Assembly (NCBI GenBank): GCA_023213315.1
Contig: JAKCPI010001762.1
Location: 44,072-108,071 of the forward strand
Direction: 5' to 3'
Length of the DNA stretch: 64,000 nucleotides
Source: Euborellia annulipes
Lineage: Eukaryota > Arthropoda > Insecta > Dermaptera > Anisolabididae
Notes under the pieces: model-generated
What the model was told of the DNA's origin: nothing
Databases searched by the model: none
The model's input: the letters and a program-made list of their open reading frames with translations, nothing else
Part shown: positions 31,501 through 38,007 of the stretch, piece after piece
Numbering within the stretch: the first letter of the stretch is position 1
Layout: each line of letters opens with the position of its first letter
Translations under genes and position numbers: made by a program

Positions 31501-34276
31501 GATTTATATTTATATTCTGGCAAACAAGTACAGAATGCGCCTTTAAATTACCGAAATTAAGAAAAAATTGTGTGCTGTGCGACTACTCATACCAGATTAC
31601 CCCCCCCCCCCCGAGAAACACCCCTGGATCCGCCACTGATGTCGCACTGACTTGTGCCATTGGTATTATACCAATGACAACTTTGTGCCTGAATAAGATT
31701 ATAAGAGTACAAGGACTGATGAAGGATGAATAAATTTTGTCCGAAACGTCTCTTTGTGGCATTTGGCATTCAAAGTCTTTCTTTTCTTTGCTGATCCCGA
31801 ACTTGCTCTTGTCCAAATCAATTTAACTAATAAATTTAACTAAAGTAGGCTATATACATTTTTAGAATATTTAAATATTTAAAATTTTCCAAGATGTTAC
31901 TTTGGTATAAGGGTACCCGTAGTTAAAATAATTTTTGAAAATTAATTTCAAAGGTTCGATAATCTTTTTTTTTTTTTTTTGAAAATATTCCGAATAAACG
32001 AGAAAAACTTGTCTCTCACTCTCTTTTCCCCTCTTAAAAAAAGTACGAATTAACGAGTTTTTTAAGCTAACAATACGAATTATAAGACGTTTCAAATGAC
32101 CTCGAGCATAAAAATTTTACCAATAACCGAGGTAACTGAAATGTATTGTTTTTTTTATACCAGTTAACGGAAGTTTCTCTGGCATGTTTGTACAAATTAT
32201 CGGAAAGTACGAATTATCGGGATTCCACTGTAATAATAAAATTTTCATTATATTAGAAATAGCTATTTCATTATATTACAAAATAACTTCTTTTATTTAA
32301 AAAAACCCTAATCTAAAATAAAAAGTTGATTCGTAATTAAGAATTAATTGGCAACGAATTTCTCAAAATGATTCCAAACAACAGCTTCTTAATTATTTCT
32401 CAAGAACTGATCACATTCATATTCACAGTCATATTTATTAGAAAATTACATTTATTTTATCGTAATTTCAATGCGTTATCCAAGGGTTTTCTTTTGCTTA
32501 TTCCTTATAACTCGGAGACGGTCGGCAAAGATCAAAAATTCAGATTGTCCATTGGTCATTTCCGTTGCCGCTAAATAGTGACCGCTAGAGTATAAGCAGG
32601 CGAAGCGTTTTCTATTTAGATGGCCAATTGAAAACCACTTTACTCCTCTTAATCTCATAGTTCTCAATTGAATAGATAAATGCATTTATATTATTACTAG
32701 AGAACGATTGAGTTTATTTATAGAATTATGAAACATACTACTAGGAGTTATTTATGACATAAGAAATAAATATTGAAAATATTATTGTTTTGATAAAGTA
32801 CTTCTAAGTGTTTAAAATATTAATAATTAAATAAAGTATATAAATTAATCTATTTCCTTATGAATAATTATTGGATATCTCAAATAAATAAATCATTTTC
32901 ATTTTATATTACTATGTAATATTCAAAAAATTCAGTGGCGGGTCCGGTCAAGGTTAAAGTAACAGTAAGGTGTAAGTTATTAAAATTTTTAAATTAAATT
33001 AATCAATAAAATTTTTTGATAGTAATATTTTTTCTCCATACCTAGAAAGACAAATAAGGAAGTTTTTACTGTAATTAAAAATCCATTTTTGATTTCACCC
33101 TCTTCTTGAAATTGAGCTTTAGAATTAAAAATAAATTCACTTTTGCTCTACTTATGAAGAATGAATGAACCAAGCGAAATGAAAATAATTTTCATTGTAA
33201 GATGTAAGTGATTAAATGACTGGTATTATTTAAATTGCCAAGTGGAAGGGATGACTGTCATTCTTACAATTAATCTAAATTCACAATTATTCAATTTAAC
33301 ATTTTAAGATGATAAAAGTGATATAAAATTTTTTAATAAGATCAATGACTGTTAAAATGTTGACAAACATATTTAAAAATAATTTTTTTTTTTAAGTCTG
33401 CCAGAATAAAAAGCAGATTTTGTAAATTTCTTTTTCGATACCTGAGGCCATTTAATCCATGTTCCTATTTATTTCAAATGATTGGTAGCTAATTTAATTG
33501 AAATAATTTTTTTTTTTTCGCAAGAGACGAAATGCGAGCCCCGACCGAACTTTTACCACTTGATATATTGTTCCAGGATGTTGGAGTAGTAAATTTTTAG
33601 GATCACCAGCCCAAGTATATCCTCCTCAGAAGAGGAGATTCGATATAAAAAAAAATGCATTAATTAATTCTTGTATTTATTCATTGACCCTGATTTACTC
33701 TGTCATAAATATATAATTAAATATTTATTAATTCATATACCTGAAAAAATAAGGGTGTACCGCCGGGAGTTGAACCACGGATCTTCCAATTTTTACTCGG
33801 AGCGCCCTTGGAGGATCCGTGGATCAACTCCCGGCGGCACACCCTTATTTTTTCGAGTTAATGAATTAATAAATATTTAATTATATAAAAATATAATAGG
33901 TAACTAATATCCAAAAATCCAATGAAAAATGGCGTTGTATTATTTAAGAAGAATAAAATATTATCTTAGTGTTCGAAGGTAAAAAAAAAGCAAAGAAAAA
34001 GGATAAATAAATTTAAACAAACAAGATTGAAGATAATTCTTTCATTCTTAATTACGAACAATCTTTGTTTTTTTTTTTAAGATGGTTATCTTTTAACTAC
34101 AAACTATAAACAGATTTGTTTTTACGAATTGTTAAATTGTTTAAATAAAGCGTAGACGATAGATACCTTGAGATTTGGACGGGTAGAGCTGCATGTCGTT
34201 GAAGAGCTGCTGAACTTTATCCCCATGGATGCAACTTGTGGCGCCCACACGGCCCCTCCACACTGAATACACCTCT
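3575..34276 (-). CDS. raw: Raw-like protein with two NDT-like domains and an EF-hand (14 exons, N-terminus missing)
   Basis: The coding sequence joins 34276-34167, 17372-17258, 12807-12710, 12642-12527, 10997-10783, 10708-10600, 10362-10268, 10190-10127, 10061-9974, 9108-9001, 5503-5353, 5260-5113, 4392-4309 and 3763-3575. All junctions are GT-AG, phases match throughout, and 562 codons precede TGA. Counting from the first complete codon seen, residues 1-80 form a helical EF-hand-like region, 114-258 an NDT-like domain, 287-370 an EF-hand region with loop D296 to D307, and 400-545 a second NDT-like domain. The tail is Ser/Thr-rich. NDT enzymes transfer deoxyribose between bases, but no substrate can be inferred here. 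Domain 1 has GGS at 119-121, D174 and E185; the aligned residues in domain 2 are G461 and M472. The name comes from recalled similarity to Drosophila Raw, a JNK/AP-1 antagonist; the domain calls are firmer than the name. Confidence 0.7.
3863..4052 (-). repeat. Repeat Y copy in the last intron region
   Basis: The block from ccatagcacctt through tgcttgaaataaactatgg to tttcataaaaattg is shared with 55137-55292, there attached to a repeat X hairpin. It therefore looks like an internal part of an X variant. Confidence 0.55.
4309..4392 (-). CDS. raw: raw-like exon m
   Basis: This 84-bp exon is in phase 0 at both ends, with a ttttcag acceptor and a GAAAAG|gtgaat donor. It encodes ASYYIGLQCNVVLCIQFLSD plus DCVIGNEK, matching the helix and following strand of the NDT-like fold. 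Confidence 0.8.
4575..4944. mobile_element. pogo/Tigger-type MITE
   Basis: Ends tagtaaaacccctctta and taagaggggttttactg are inverted copies next to TA dinucleotides (4573-4574, 4945-4946). The terminus resembles pogo/Tigger ends. It sits inside an intron of the raw-like gene. Confidence 0.65.
5113..5260 (-). CDS. raw: raw-like exon l, core of NDT-like domain 2
   Basis: This 148-bp exon reads KEGLNYFNPTRCRWASLRL and later RVLLFFIGARHRAVTTMAM. It aligns without gaps to domain 1 over 26 residues. The aligned Asp is Gly (461) and the aligned Glu is Met (472), so this copy probably lacks transferase chemistry. The acceptor is tttgcag and the donor ATG|gtaaga. Confidence 0.8.
5353..5503 (-). CDS. 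raw: raw-like exon k, start of NDT-like domain 2
   Basis: This 151-bp exon begins with a Ser/Asn-rich linker (WSGLSSRSHLNG) and then reads DVFLGGVCDNSDNWREEIAI. That repeats the FLGG plus WR pattern of domain 1. The exon ends in phase 2 at CTCAA|gtatgt. Confidence 0.8.
5572..5599. repeat. (TA)n microsatellite
   Basis: An uninterrupted alternating at/ta tract of about 28 bp. Confidence 0.8.
6268..6843 (+). repeat. Repeat X, copy 1
   Basis: The copy opens with a hairpin (aaatctggtgtgact ... cttgtcacaccagattt) followed by the shared body (gtaaagtggtcttcagaag, aaagtactagta-like, ttcttgagatattttgttca) and ends in cctctctatatata. The terminal AT palindrome is incomplete. Confidence 0.75.
6857..7531 (+). 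repeat. Repeat X, copy 2 (full length)
   Basis: It begins with the CTGGTGTGAC hairpin and ends with the palindrome around tactttctctctatata / aggtaagagaaagta. It lies directly after copy 1 in the same orientation. A CCCACACA microsatellite lies inside at about 7346-7382. Confidence 0.8.
7764..7892 (+). mobile_element. Short non-autonomous Helitron
   Basis: It starts A|TCTCTACATATAAAAATG and ends GCGTCTAG|T, matching the 5' TC and 3' CTRR rule with insertion between A and T. A 10-bp GC hairpin (7862-7871 with 7875-7884, loop GAA) precedes CTAG, and an 8-bp hairpin with loop GCA lies at 7834-7852. It is only 129 bp, and repeat X terminal sequence follows at once. Confidence 0.65.
8090..8140 (-). 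repeat. Degenerate hammerhead-like arm
   Basis: The minus strand reads GAAGATGGCC ... GACCGAAAAGTC. The general pattern is that of the other motifs but the CTGA part and stem III are decayed. Confidence 0.3.
8282..8681. mobile_element. hAT-type MITE, 400 bp, perfect TSD
   Basis: Termini cagggccggat and ttccgaccctg are inverted. The 8-bp duplication caccttct occurs at 8274-8281 and 8682-8689 without mismatch. No transposase is encoded. Confidence 0.8.
9001..9108 (-). CDS. raw: raw-like exon j, second EF-hand half
   Basis: This 108-bp exon follows a ttctacag acceptor and encodes ISRYNGDLQQDIALERARVT then FEEFCSLVAEFTSSE. The open frame continues to about 8795, but the donor GAAA|gtgagc at 9000 is the site whose phase fits the next exon; the longer frame reads like intron translation. 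The next intron is 3,497 bp. Confidence 0.7.
9588..9745. repeat. Near-perfect 158-bp foldback
   Basis: The arm aaggtagaaatgagag ... attcacacagctgatgtttc is repeated in reverse complement. A GAAAC box and a GGTTC/GGAACC stem recall the hammerhead foldbacks, but no CTGANGA core survives. Confidence 0.65.
9974..10061 (-). CDS. raw: raw-like exon i
   Basis: This 88-bp exon starts VCMGFKVLTERNLSLMEIQN and ends at AATG|gtgaga. It contains the exiting helix of the EF-hand and the entering helix of a weaker second one. Confidence 0.75.
10127..10190 (-). CDS. raw: raw-like exon h, canonical EF-hand loop
   Basis: This 64-bp exon encodes KLREVFDTLDTSGSGELSLA plus D. The 12-residue loop DTSGSGELSLAD has Asp, Ser and Ser at positions 1, 3 and 5, Gly at 6, Leu at 8 and an acidic residue at 12, as expected for a calcium-binding EF-hand. 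The donor is GAT|gtaagt. Confidence 0.8.
10268..10362 (-). CDS. raw: raw-like exon g
   Basis: This 95-bp exon lies between tttttag and AAT|gtaaga. It encodes VLREKISVQELGLGDLVQPV and KMPHVELGHKL. The exon links domain 1 to the EF-hand that follows. Confidence 0.75.
10600..10708 (-). CDS. raw: raw-like exon f, end of NDT-like domain 1
   Basis: This 109-bp exon encodes ELEDLRGMHILLQDLVERQ, then GIPVFDNIHVAINCTAK. The RQGIPVFDNI stretch has a counterpart, RQGIRVFDSI, at the same place in domain 2, which supports an internal duplication. Confidence 0.8.
10783..10997 (-). CDS. raw: raw-like exon e, core of NDT-like domain 1
   Basis: This 215-bp exon starts QVSSWRPELIELEHEAK and includes VMFYVIDNQTR and VVEAALMAG. 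D174 and E185 sit where family members carry acidic active-site residues. The acceptor is tttacag and the donor GACAG|gtattt. The AT-rich flanking introns contrast with the near-balanced exon composition. Confidence 0.85.
11195..11435 (-). mobile_element. tRNA-derived SINE, insect-type
   Basis: The minus strand has an A-box-like GGCTGAGCTGGCTAAGC and a B-box-like GGTTCGGATCC. The other end has gttagattaggttaggttg, a repeat widely seen in insect genomes. No gene function is implied. Confidence 0.6.
12038..12354. mobile_element. hAT-type MITE with CAGTGGCGTAACG end
   Basis: The left end cagtagggtaacgtt and the right end aacgttacgccactg are inverted. Flanks attgtatc and actgcatc are an 8-bp duplication with two mismatches. 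Inside, a segment ending gggccctctcaaagagaaat is duplicated. The open frames here are element sequence. Confidence 0.65.
12527..12642 (-). CDS. raw: raw-like exon d, start of NDT-like domain 1
   Basis: This 116-bp exon encodes YEVFLGGSCNPTTW followed by RRDIAIPALKALGISYYNP. The first beta strand with GGS, the WRRD motif and the NP end are typical of the metazoan NDT-like family. The donor is CCG|gtaatc and the exon ends in phase 0. Confidence 0.85.
12710..12807 (-). CDS. raw: raw-like exon c, basic linker
   Basis: This 98-bp exon lies between tttttag and TCTG|gtaatt. Its 32 complete residues start FPRPGQLTRLLDREGR and are rich in Arg and Asp, forming a charged linker between the N-terminal helical region and the first NDT-like domain. 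The next intron is only 67 bp. Confidence 0.75.
13601..14096. mobile_element. hAT-type non-autonomous element
   Basis: It begins cagaggttcccaac and ends ggagaccactg, flanked by cactaaaa (13593-13600) and cactaaga (14097-14104). The terminus type matches the element at 44569-44733. Confidence 0.7.
14335..14705. mobile_element. hAT-type MITE with CAGGGCCGCAGACA ends
   Basis: Inverted ends cagggccgcagacagg and tctgtctgcggccctg enclose 371 bp, flanked by aactaaag and acctacag (6 of 8 matching). It lies in the intron between 17258 and 12807. Confidence 0.7.
15846..16382 (-). pseudogene. Dead non-LTR retrotransposon, reverse transcriptase C-terminus
   Basis: Minus-strand frames show HAWRGASKDALSSLDAIQRL then AIRLIDDSTLTTSLQSLDHR, and after frame changes and stops DWNKLPASIFPKTYNLHTFN. 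These are typical of the end of the Jockey/CR1-like LINE polyprotein. In-frame stops and shifts show it is inactive. It lies inside an intron of the raw-like gene. Confidence 0.8.
16640..16785 (-). mobile_element. tRNA-derived SINE fragment
   Basis: The minus strand carries a tRNA-like start (GGCTGAGAGATTATACTTG) and a B-box-like GGGTTCAGATCCC, then SINE A-type tail sequence. Confidence 0.45.
16786..17040 (+). mobile_element. tRNA-derived SINE, chimeric
   Basis: Plus strand GTGTAGTTGGTAGCGTGC and GGGTTCGGATTCC are A- and B-box-like. The 5' half matches SINE A at 51801. The 3' part from 16940 reads as a reverse SINE B tail, so two elements are joined. Confidence 0.55.
17258..17372 (-). CDS. 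raw: raw-like exon b
   Basis: This 115-bp exon has a ttttcag acceptor and a GAGG|gtgaga donor. It encodes 37 complete residues ending LFATELKRCYER. The TFGEFCLF stretch looks like the exiting helix of an EF-hand. Start and end phases (1 and 2) match the neighbouring exons. Confidence 0.8.
17400..18145. other. Intron DNA, nothing recognised
   Basis: AT-rich intron sequence with no supported feature. Confidence 0.4.
18146..18455 (-). repeat. Repeat X, truncated copy
   Basis: It starts with tactttctcttacctatata and runs through the dinucleotide tgtctgtctgtg to tttttcagttttt. The hairpin end is missing. Confidence 0.7.
18680..18790 (+). mobile_element. tRNA-derived SINE, Leu/Ser-like head
   Basis: The gttgaccgagtggtcag head and gattccgggttcattt B-box region resemble a type II tRNA. 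It lacks a proper acceptor stem, so it is not a functional tRNA gene. Confidence 0.45.
18850..20300. other. Intron DNA, nothing recognised
   Basis: Homopolymer-rich intron. A slightly GC-richer patch at 20100-20150 has no recognisable content. Confidence 0.35.
20440..20458. repeat. Poly-G tract
   Basis: About 18 consecutive G, one of many G runs in the window and likely length-variable. Confidence 0.8.
20460..21890. other. Intron DNA, nothing recognised
   Basis: AT-rich intron. The block ttaattattttggttatctt is tandemly repeated near 20518-20583. Confidence 0.35.
21937..21980 (-). ncRNA. Hammerhead-like motif H2a (left arm)
   Basis: Minus-strand CTGATGA is at 21976-21970, with a GATATT/AATATC stem II, then GAAA and ATAT. 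TGCA on each side gives a 4-bp stem I. It mirrors the motif at 22815-22864. Confidence 0.5.
22027..22716 (+). repeat. Repeat X, reference copy
   Basis: This is the most complete copy. It has a 94-nt hairpin at 22027-22120, a 400-bp body, a CA microsatellite, a cagacagaccatgtcgc motif and a terminal AT palindrome. No protein-coding potential is seen. Class unknown. Confidence 0.8.
22531..22564. repeat. (CA)n microsatellite inside repeat X
   Basis: About 17 CA units in the variable part of repeat X; other copies have shorter CA or CTGT tracts. Confidence 0.9.
22815..22864 (+). ncRNA. Hammerhead-like motif H2b (right arm)
   Basis: CTGATGA is at 22819-22825. Stem II pairs GATATT (22827-22832) with AATATC (22847-22852). 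GAAA starts at 22853 and is followed by self-complementary ATAT in place of ACGT. Stem I is TGCA with TGCA. The different but still palindromic stem III is notable. Confidence 0.5.
22990..23128 (+). mobile_element. SINE B fragment
   Basis: The tail atcaatgggtctaaatggcc and gtcgaaaaag matches the SINE B copies at 29570 and 52430. The tRNA head is degraded. Confidence 0.5.
23133..23337. mobile_element. mariner-type MITE, 205 bp
   Basis: Ends cagtgaacgccacaattaag and cttaattgtgccactcactg are inverted and flanked by TA on each side. Long palindromic arms cover most of the element. Confidence 0.75.
23603..23667 (-). CDS. Candidate alternative exon in the large intron
   Basis: On the minus strand a pyrimidine-rich acceptor (cccctccctttaag) precedes 65 bp that end at AAATTTG|gtaatt. 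The open frame reads EHIDEMAQLQLADPHFFENK plus F. It begins by giving one base to the previous codon and ends in phase 1, exactly like the exon at 34167-34276. It therefore cannot follow that exon directly but could replace it before 17372, or need an unseen bridging exon. The residues look coding (balanced, acidic, no low complexity), unlike the surrounding intron. It could also belong to an unrelated transcript. Confidence 0.4.
24176..24216 (-). ncRNA. Hammerhead-like motif H3
   Basis: Minus-strand CTGAGGA is at 24212-24206, with a GGC/GCC stem II and a GAAATGTC box. Stem I is not supported, so it is probably decayed. Confidence 0.3.
24645..24899. mobile_element. mariner-type MITE, 255 bp
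   Basis: Long inverted ends (attggaccctgttatgcaat and its counterpart) run about 38 bp, include ggtgtgtcaaagaccaaa, and are flanked by TA. No transposase. Confidence 0.7.
25001..26147 (-). repeat. Repeat X copy interrupted by a hAT element
   Basis: The AT palindrome and body are at 25001-25342 and the rest at 25928-26147; the hairpin is lost. The inserted element brings the 8-bp duplication ttcataaa. Confidence 0.75.
25343..25919. mobile_element. hAT-type element nested in repeat X
   Basis: Termini tagagaccgga and tccggtctcta are inverted, with perfect ttcataaa duplications at 25335-25342 and 25920-25927. The interior is rich in aaaagcataaaa and contains a second, GGCGTATA-type MITE at about 25476-25672. 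Confidence 0.8.
26150..26990. other. Intron DNA, nothing recognised
   Basis: AT-rich; short open frames are not coding-like. Confidence 0.35.
26995..27396. repeat. 402-bp foldback with decayed hammerhead-like arms
   Basis: Arms aaggatgagtaaaaaggcca through gtcgactatgcgacc are almost perfect inverted copies. Each has a GAAACGTC box and a GGTCGCATAGTCGAC(C) stem, but the core reads CATGAAGA or CATGAAAA. Confidence 0.65.
27700..27830. mobile_element. Fragment of a GGGCGTAACTAG-type MITE
   Basis: The gggcgtaactaggggg start followed by C-rich blocks resembles a hAT MITE end; no right end was found. Confidence 0.3.
28378..28485. repeat. Odd G-run/C-run/T-run patch
   Basis: Alternating runs such as aaaggggggg, ttttttcccaggggg and tttttcccgg are unlike flanking DNA. 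This could be a decayed MITE end or an assembly artefact. Confidence 0.4.
29570..29740 (+). mobile_element. SINE B, tRNA-derived
   Basis: The gtggctcagagagaagagag head and gtcctgggttcgcttccc B-box-like region are followed by a tail with aaataaatagggatggggtc. Copies occur at 52089 and, reversed, near 33440. Confidence 0.65.
29745..30047. repeat. Mosaic of repeat X hairpin and CAAGGGCGGATA-type MITE end
   Basis: At 29748-29830 a decayed X hairpin arm is seen. From about 29950 to 30047 the sequence matches the MITE end with gggggtaattaac and tgtatccgctcttgg. Confidence 0.5.
30455..30595 (-). other. GC-richer block in the large intron
   Basis: The minus strand has an open frame from ATG at 30578, beginning MLAKDQGPTGEEVKDDRKSS, about 48 codons long. 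No convincing acceptor precedes it. It could be an exon, an old repeat or a conserved non-coding block. Confidence 0.25.
31378..31638. mobile_element. CAAGGGCGGATA-type hAT MITE, copy 1
   Basis: Begins caagggcggatacaagggg and ends tggatccgccactg; flanks atgtgcac and atgtcgca are imperfect duplications. The interior holds part of the X hairpin (tgtgctgtgcgac, cataccagatta). Confidence 0.65.
31711..31755 (+). ncRNA. Hammerhead-like motif H4
   Basis: CTGATGA is at 31716-31722 and GAAACGTC ends at 31750. Stem I pairs AAGGA (31711-31715) with TCTTT (31751-31755), one wobble. Stem II pairs GGAT with GTCC around a loop. Stem III is self-complementary ACGT. It occurs as a single arm. Confidence 0.55.
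32030..32229. mobile_element. pogo/Tigger-type fragment
   Basis: The right end acgaattatcgggattccac followed by TGTA resembles a Tigger terminus. The left end is not clear. Confidence 0.4.
32240..33430. other. Intron DNA, nothing recognised
   Basis: Short overlapping open frames on both strands at 32368-32685 show no coding signature. Confidence 0.35.
33440..33560 (-). mobile_element. SINE B, reverse copy
   Basis: The block tatttatttcaaatgattgg and tcgcaagagacgaaatgcga is the reverse complement of the SINE B tail and body. Confidence 0.5.
33715..33890. repeat. Foldback of a tRNA-like sequence
   Basis: The arms aaataagggtgtaccgccgg and ccggcggcacacccttattt are reverse complements, both next to taataaatatttaatta. 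The gagttgaaccacggatc part reads as a B-box region on the other strand. Confidence 0.65.
34167..34276 (-). CDS. raw: raw-like exon a (first exon clearly seen)
   Basis: This 110-bp exon lies between a ttgcag acceptor and a CAAG|gtatct donor. It supplies one base to an upstream codon and ends in phase 1, so at least one more exon lies at higher coordinates. It encodes 36 residues starting EVYSVWRGRV and ending LYPSKSQ, which runs naturally into VFEMLQCAKEC of the next exon. The helical pattern resembles a degenerate EF-hand without a calcium loop. The following intron is 16,794 bp. Confidence 0.75.
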
Positions 34277-34279
34277 CTG

Positions 34280-35250
34280 CAATCAAAAATAAAACCAATA
34301 AGGATTAGTCAAATCAAACAATAAAACAAATTTTACTAATATTAAGTAAATATTAATAGATCAAATAAAATATGAAAAGAGAAAAGAACAAAAAAAAAAT
34401 TGACTAGATTTTTCCGAAATTCTTAATCCCAATCTGTGATTATTATGTTCTTTATATAAATTTAGAAGATAAGTACAAAGAAAATAAAAGTCTCAGAAAA
34501 ATTAATTAATTTGAATAAACATTTGGAAGTGGATGAAATTGGTTTATATTTATATTTACTTTTTTTATTAATAGTAGGCCTACATATCATTATTGAACTT
34601 AGGGACAGAGGACAGAAGAAGAAATAGGCAGAAAAGAAAAGATAAAAAGACGTGGGTTTGAGAATGACTAAAGGAAATTTATTTAAAAAAAAAAAAATCG
34701 TGTAGATTCTGTGGACTCAACGAATACACCTAATGACGTGTGAGACAATGAAAGAAGAAAAACGAAGAATGAATGAACTGAATGAGGAAAGAAAGATCGA
34801 CAAAAGACAAAAGAAATCTCGAAGGAAAATGGTGTCAATTCTGGAGAATCATCCAAAAAGAGAAAAACTTAAAACCAGAAAAAAAGTTATAAATTTAATT
34901 ACAGTAGTTTATTATATTACTGTTCGTAAGGGTGGACTTATTTATAGAGGTCAAATTTTTTTTTTATAAATTTAATAGCAGGTGCCAGTAGATCTTTTCC
35001 AGTAGATCATTTCCATTGCATTAAAAAATGTCTCCAAAATTTGAACTCATTTGTAAAACACGAACACGTGGCCCGTCGCCTTTGAACTTTGTGAATTTTT
35101 AAAATATTCTTAAAACTAAAGACTAAATTAATATCACATTCCAATAAAACTAATTAATAGAACTAATAAAAAAAGGTAGATTTTTAATAACTGTCTTCCT
35201 CGATTTTAATTATGCTTAAAGCATTTGAATGTAACATGTGAAAAATTCTT
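34280..35250. other. Upstream AT-rich DNA
   Basis: Probably intron of the raw-like gene. The Lys/Arg-rich plus-strand frame at 34733-34969 follows from the A/G-rich composition and lacks support. Confidence 0.35.
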
Positions 35251-35251
35251 G

Positions 35252-35320
35252 CCATAGCACAGTGGTAGAGTATCTTGTGCCTCTTGTGATAGAGGTCTAA
35301 ATATTATCCCGTGCCTAATT
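35252..35320 (+). mobile_element. tRNA-like SINE head
   Basis: The gccatagcacagtggtagag stretch is a good A-box region, but the B-box half is degraded. Confidence 0.35.
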
Positions 35321-35619
35321 AAGATACAATAAAGACATGCGCCTTGAATTCTGATTCTAAAGAGAGATAGATTAAATTGTATCATCTGTCAAAGTTCCTC
35401 AGCATAATCTGTTCATATTTCTTTTTTAATTTCATAATTATTTGACAATTTCAGTTCAATTAGGCCTATATAAAATTATATTTAACAAATGTGTATGTTT
35501 GGTCAAATCCGAATTGAGGCATTGAATATTATATTTATTGTTATGACCTAAAAAAACGAAAATATTGCAAAACATTTGTAAAAAAGTAAAAAGTAAAAGA
35601 TCACTGTTAAAAAAGGAAA

Positions 35620-35790
35620 TAAAATAAAAAACTTATATTTAGTCGACGTTTCGGTCGCTAATAATCACGACCGTCAGTCAATCAGAAGAATCGTCGGATG
35701 ATTAGCGACCGAAACGTTAGTTTTTTATTTAATTTTCTTGGCTGCTACGTCTCCTATATGCATTTGAAAGTTTACAGCCATTTTTCATTG
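35620..35790. repeat. Hammerhead-type foldback, decayed copy
   Basis: Arms gtcgacgtttcggtcgctaa and gattagcgaccgaaacgtta face each other. The minus strand has CTGACGGTCG where intact copies have CTGATGAAGGTCG. The cttggctgctacgtctcc flank is shared with the copy at 2500. Confidence 0.55.
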
Positions 35791-36857
35791 TTATTGGAAA
35801 TATCTATGTATTCAAACGGAAAAGACTCTATGAAATGAATCTATGAATCTATGAAATAAATAATAATATTAGAATCTTCTCAAGTTAGTGTTGACAAATA
35901 TCAATGTTGATAACCTAAAAGTTAAAGAGGTGGGTTAGGCAATCGTATGAAATTTATTTGAATACCAAATGGCATAAATAAATATGTCTGGATCATATAT
36001 ACCTACCTGGCATTCGCACAAATTGTGTAAAACTTCTCTTAATAGAGTAATGTGGTGCTATTACCTAAAATCGTACTTTATCCATCATATGAAAAGTTAC
36101 ACTCAAGGACTATTGAGACGGCTTAAAAATAAATTTTGAAATTTTTTATTTTAAATCTCTATTAAAAATTGATCGGAGAATTGATCGGGGAATGGCAGAA
36201 AAATGCAAAAAAAAGTGTGCATTAGAAATAATTTTTTTCCTTCTCGGCTACTGCAGATATTTATTATACAGGTATATATTTAAATTATATACAAAAAAAG
36301 AGGGGGGGGGTGGGAGCGAAGCCCGCCAAAGGGGATCAGTGTGACTAGTTTTCATTTAAAATCGATTTCAAGAAAATAAATGTTTTATTTTCACCTATCA
36401 ATTAAGTGAAATAGTAGTTTAAAATGATGTCATCCATGAAAAACGGAGCAAGTGTTATTTTTTTCATTTAATGAAATAAGTTGGTTAGCTTGATGGTGTC
36501 GTCAATTTCAGAAGTGAAATGTCCATCTATTTTCATCAAGTGCTCATTGGCATAAACGCGGGTCGTTTAGTCTTCAAAGTCACGAGGTTTGCAGCCTGCA
36601 GGCCCATTTAAAAATTTACATGCGTGGGAAACAAAACAGTGCCTCGGGCTGATGGCTATTTATTGTATACTATGCAAATGGCCAATGATAAACTATATCT
36701 TTGTTGCAGGCGTTTAAATTACGCGTTTTTTCACATACTCGTATTCCGATTGAGAGATAAATACTCGATGTATCACGGCATGTTTTATAAGTAGATAATT
36801 TTTTTTTTAAAGAAGAAAATAATTAATTTTATTTTATTTAAATAAACACCGTAAACG
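35790..36857. other. Upstream DNA with a possible conserved block
   Basis: At 36480-36720 sequence complexity rises and includes gcgtgggaaac, a good match to a Su(H)-type site. No open frame fits. Confidence 0.3.
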
Positions 36858-38007
36858 GTTAAAAAATTGGGTGTGATTGGTCTCACAACAGACAACTTTC
36901 CCTTACCTTCGGTAATTGAAAGATATGATCTGTGCTTGTCACATCAGATTTTTTGTGTCGATATATTTTTAGTTTCCGGGGTTATGGTACACTAGAATAC
37001 AAGATGTAAAATTTATAAACAGAACAATTTATATTTTGTTACCAGATCAACTATTTCTCTTATCATTCCTATGTATATAGTACAAAAGTAGAGTCGTCTT
37101 CAAAACAATTTTAAAGAACTTCTAAAAAATAATTGATTTATCAATTTTAATCAAAATCTTTAAAGCAAATTTTGAGAAAATGGAAAAAAAACTGAAAAAG
37201 TGCATCAGTAAAGTACTAGTACTCTTTGGCCAATTTTAATGAAATTCCTCGAGAGACTTGCGACATGAATACTTTGCCTAAATATAAAATTTGAGTACCG
37301 AGAGATTTTTCGTTCTTAAGTTATTTTGTTAACCCACATTTTTTGATATTTCACTTGAAATTAAATGGCAATTTTCAGAAAAGCAATAAAACAGGCATTT
37401 AAAAGCAATAAAACTCTTTCATAGAAATTTAGGTAAATATTTTGATATTTTAACTGGAATTGATCTTCTGAAAATTTAAGATTTTTTTATCAATAAATTT
37501 AATAGAATTTCAAATGAAATATCAAAAAATGTGTGTTAAGGGAATCCCTCAAAAACGAAAAGTCTCTCAATACTCAAATTTTATACTTAGGCTAAAAATA
37601 CATTTCTTAGTCGCCTCGCAGTATTTCAATAAATTCGGCCAAAGACTACTAGTACTTTACTGATGTACTTTTTTACTTTTTTTCGATTTTCTCAAAATAT
37701 TTTTTAACAATTTTGGTTAAAATTCATAAATAAATTAATTTTCAGGTGCTCTTTAAAATGTATATTCTCATTTTGCTCTCAAATTTGTTTGAAGCAAACT
37801 TTACTATTATACTTCATAAGAAAGAAATCAAAATATAAATGTTTTTCTATGTTTGTAAATTTTACGTCTTGGGTTCTAATATATCGGCGGAAACTAAATG
37901 TATATCGACACAAAAGATCTGGTGTGACAAGCACAGAACACAGCCTCTTATTACCGAAGTTAAGAGAAAGTTGTATGCTGTGCCACAGTTCACACCAGAT
38001 TTTTAAA
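36858..38007. repeat. 1.15-kb inverted pair of repeat X copies
   Basis: A plus copy (36858-37340) and a minus copy (37530-38007) are joined tail to tail. The junction itself is inverted: ttaacccacattttttgata near 37330 is mirrored near 37520-37545. Both hairpins are at the outer edges. Confidence 0.7.

Noticed and set aside
34733..34969. Lys/Arg-rich 78-codon plus-strand frame
   Set aside because: Composition is explained by A/G-rich DNA; no splice, start context or domain support.
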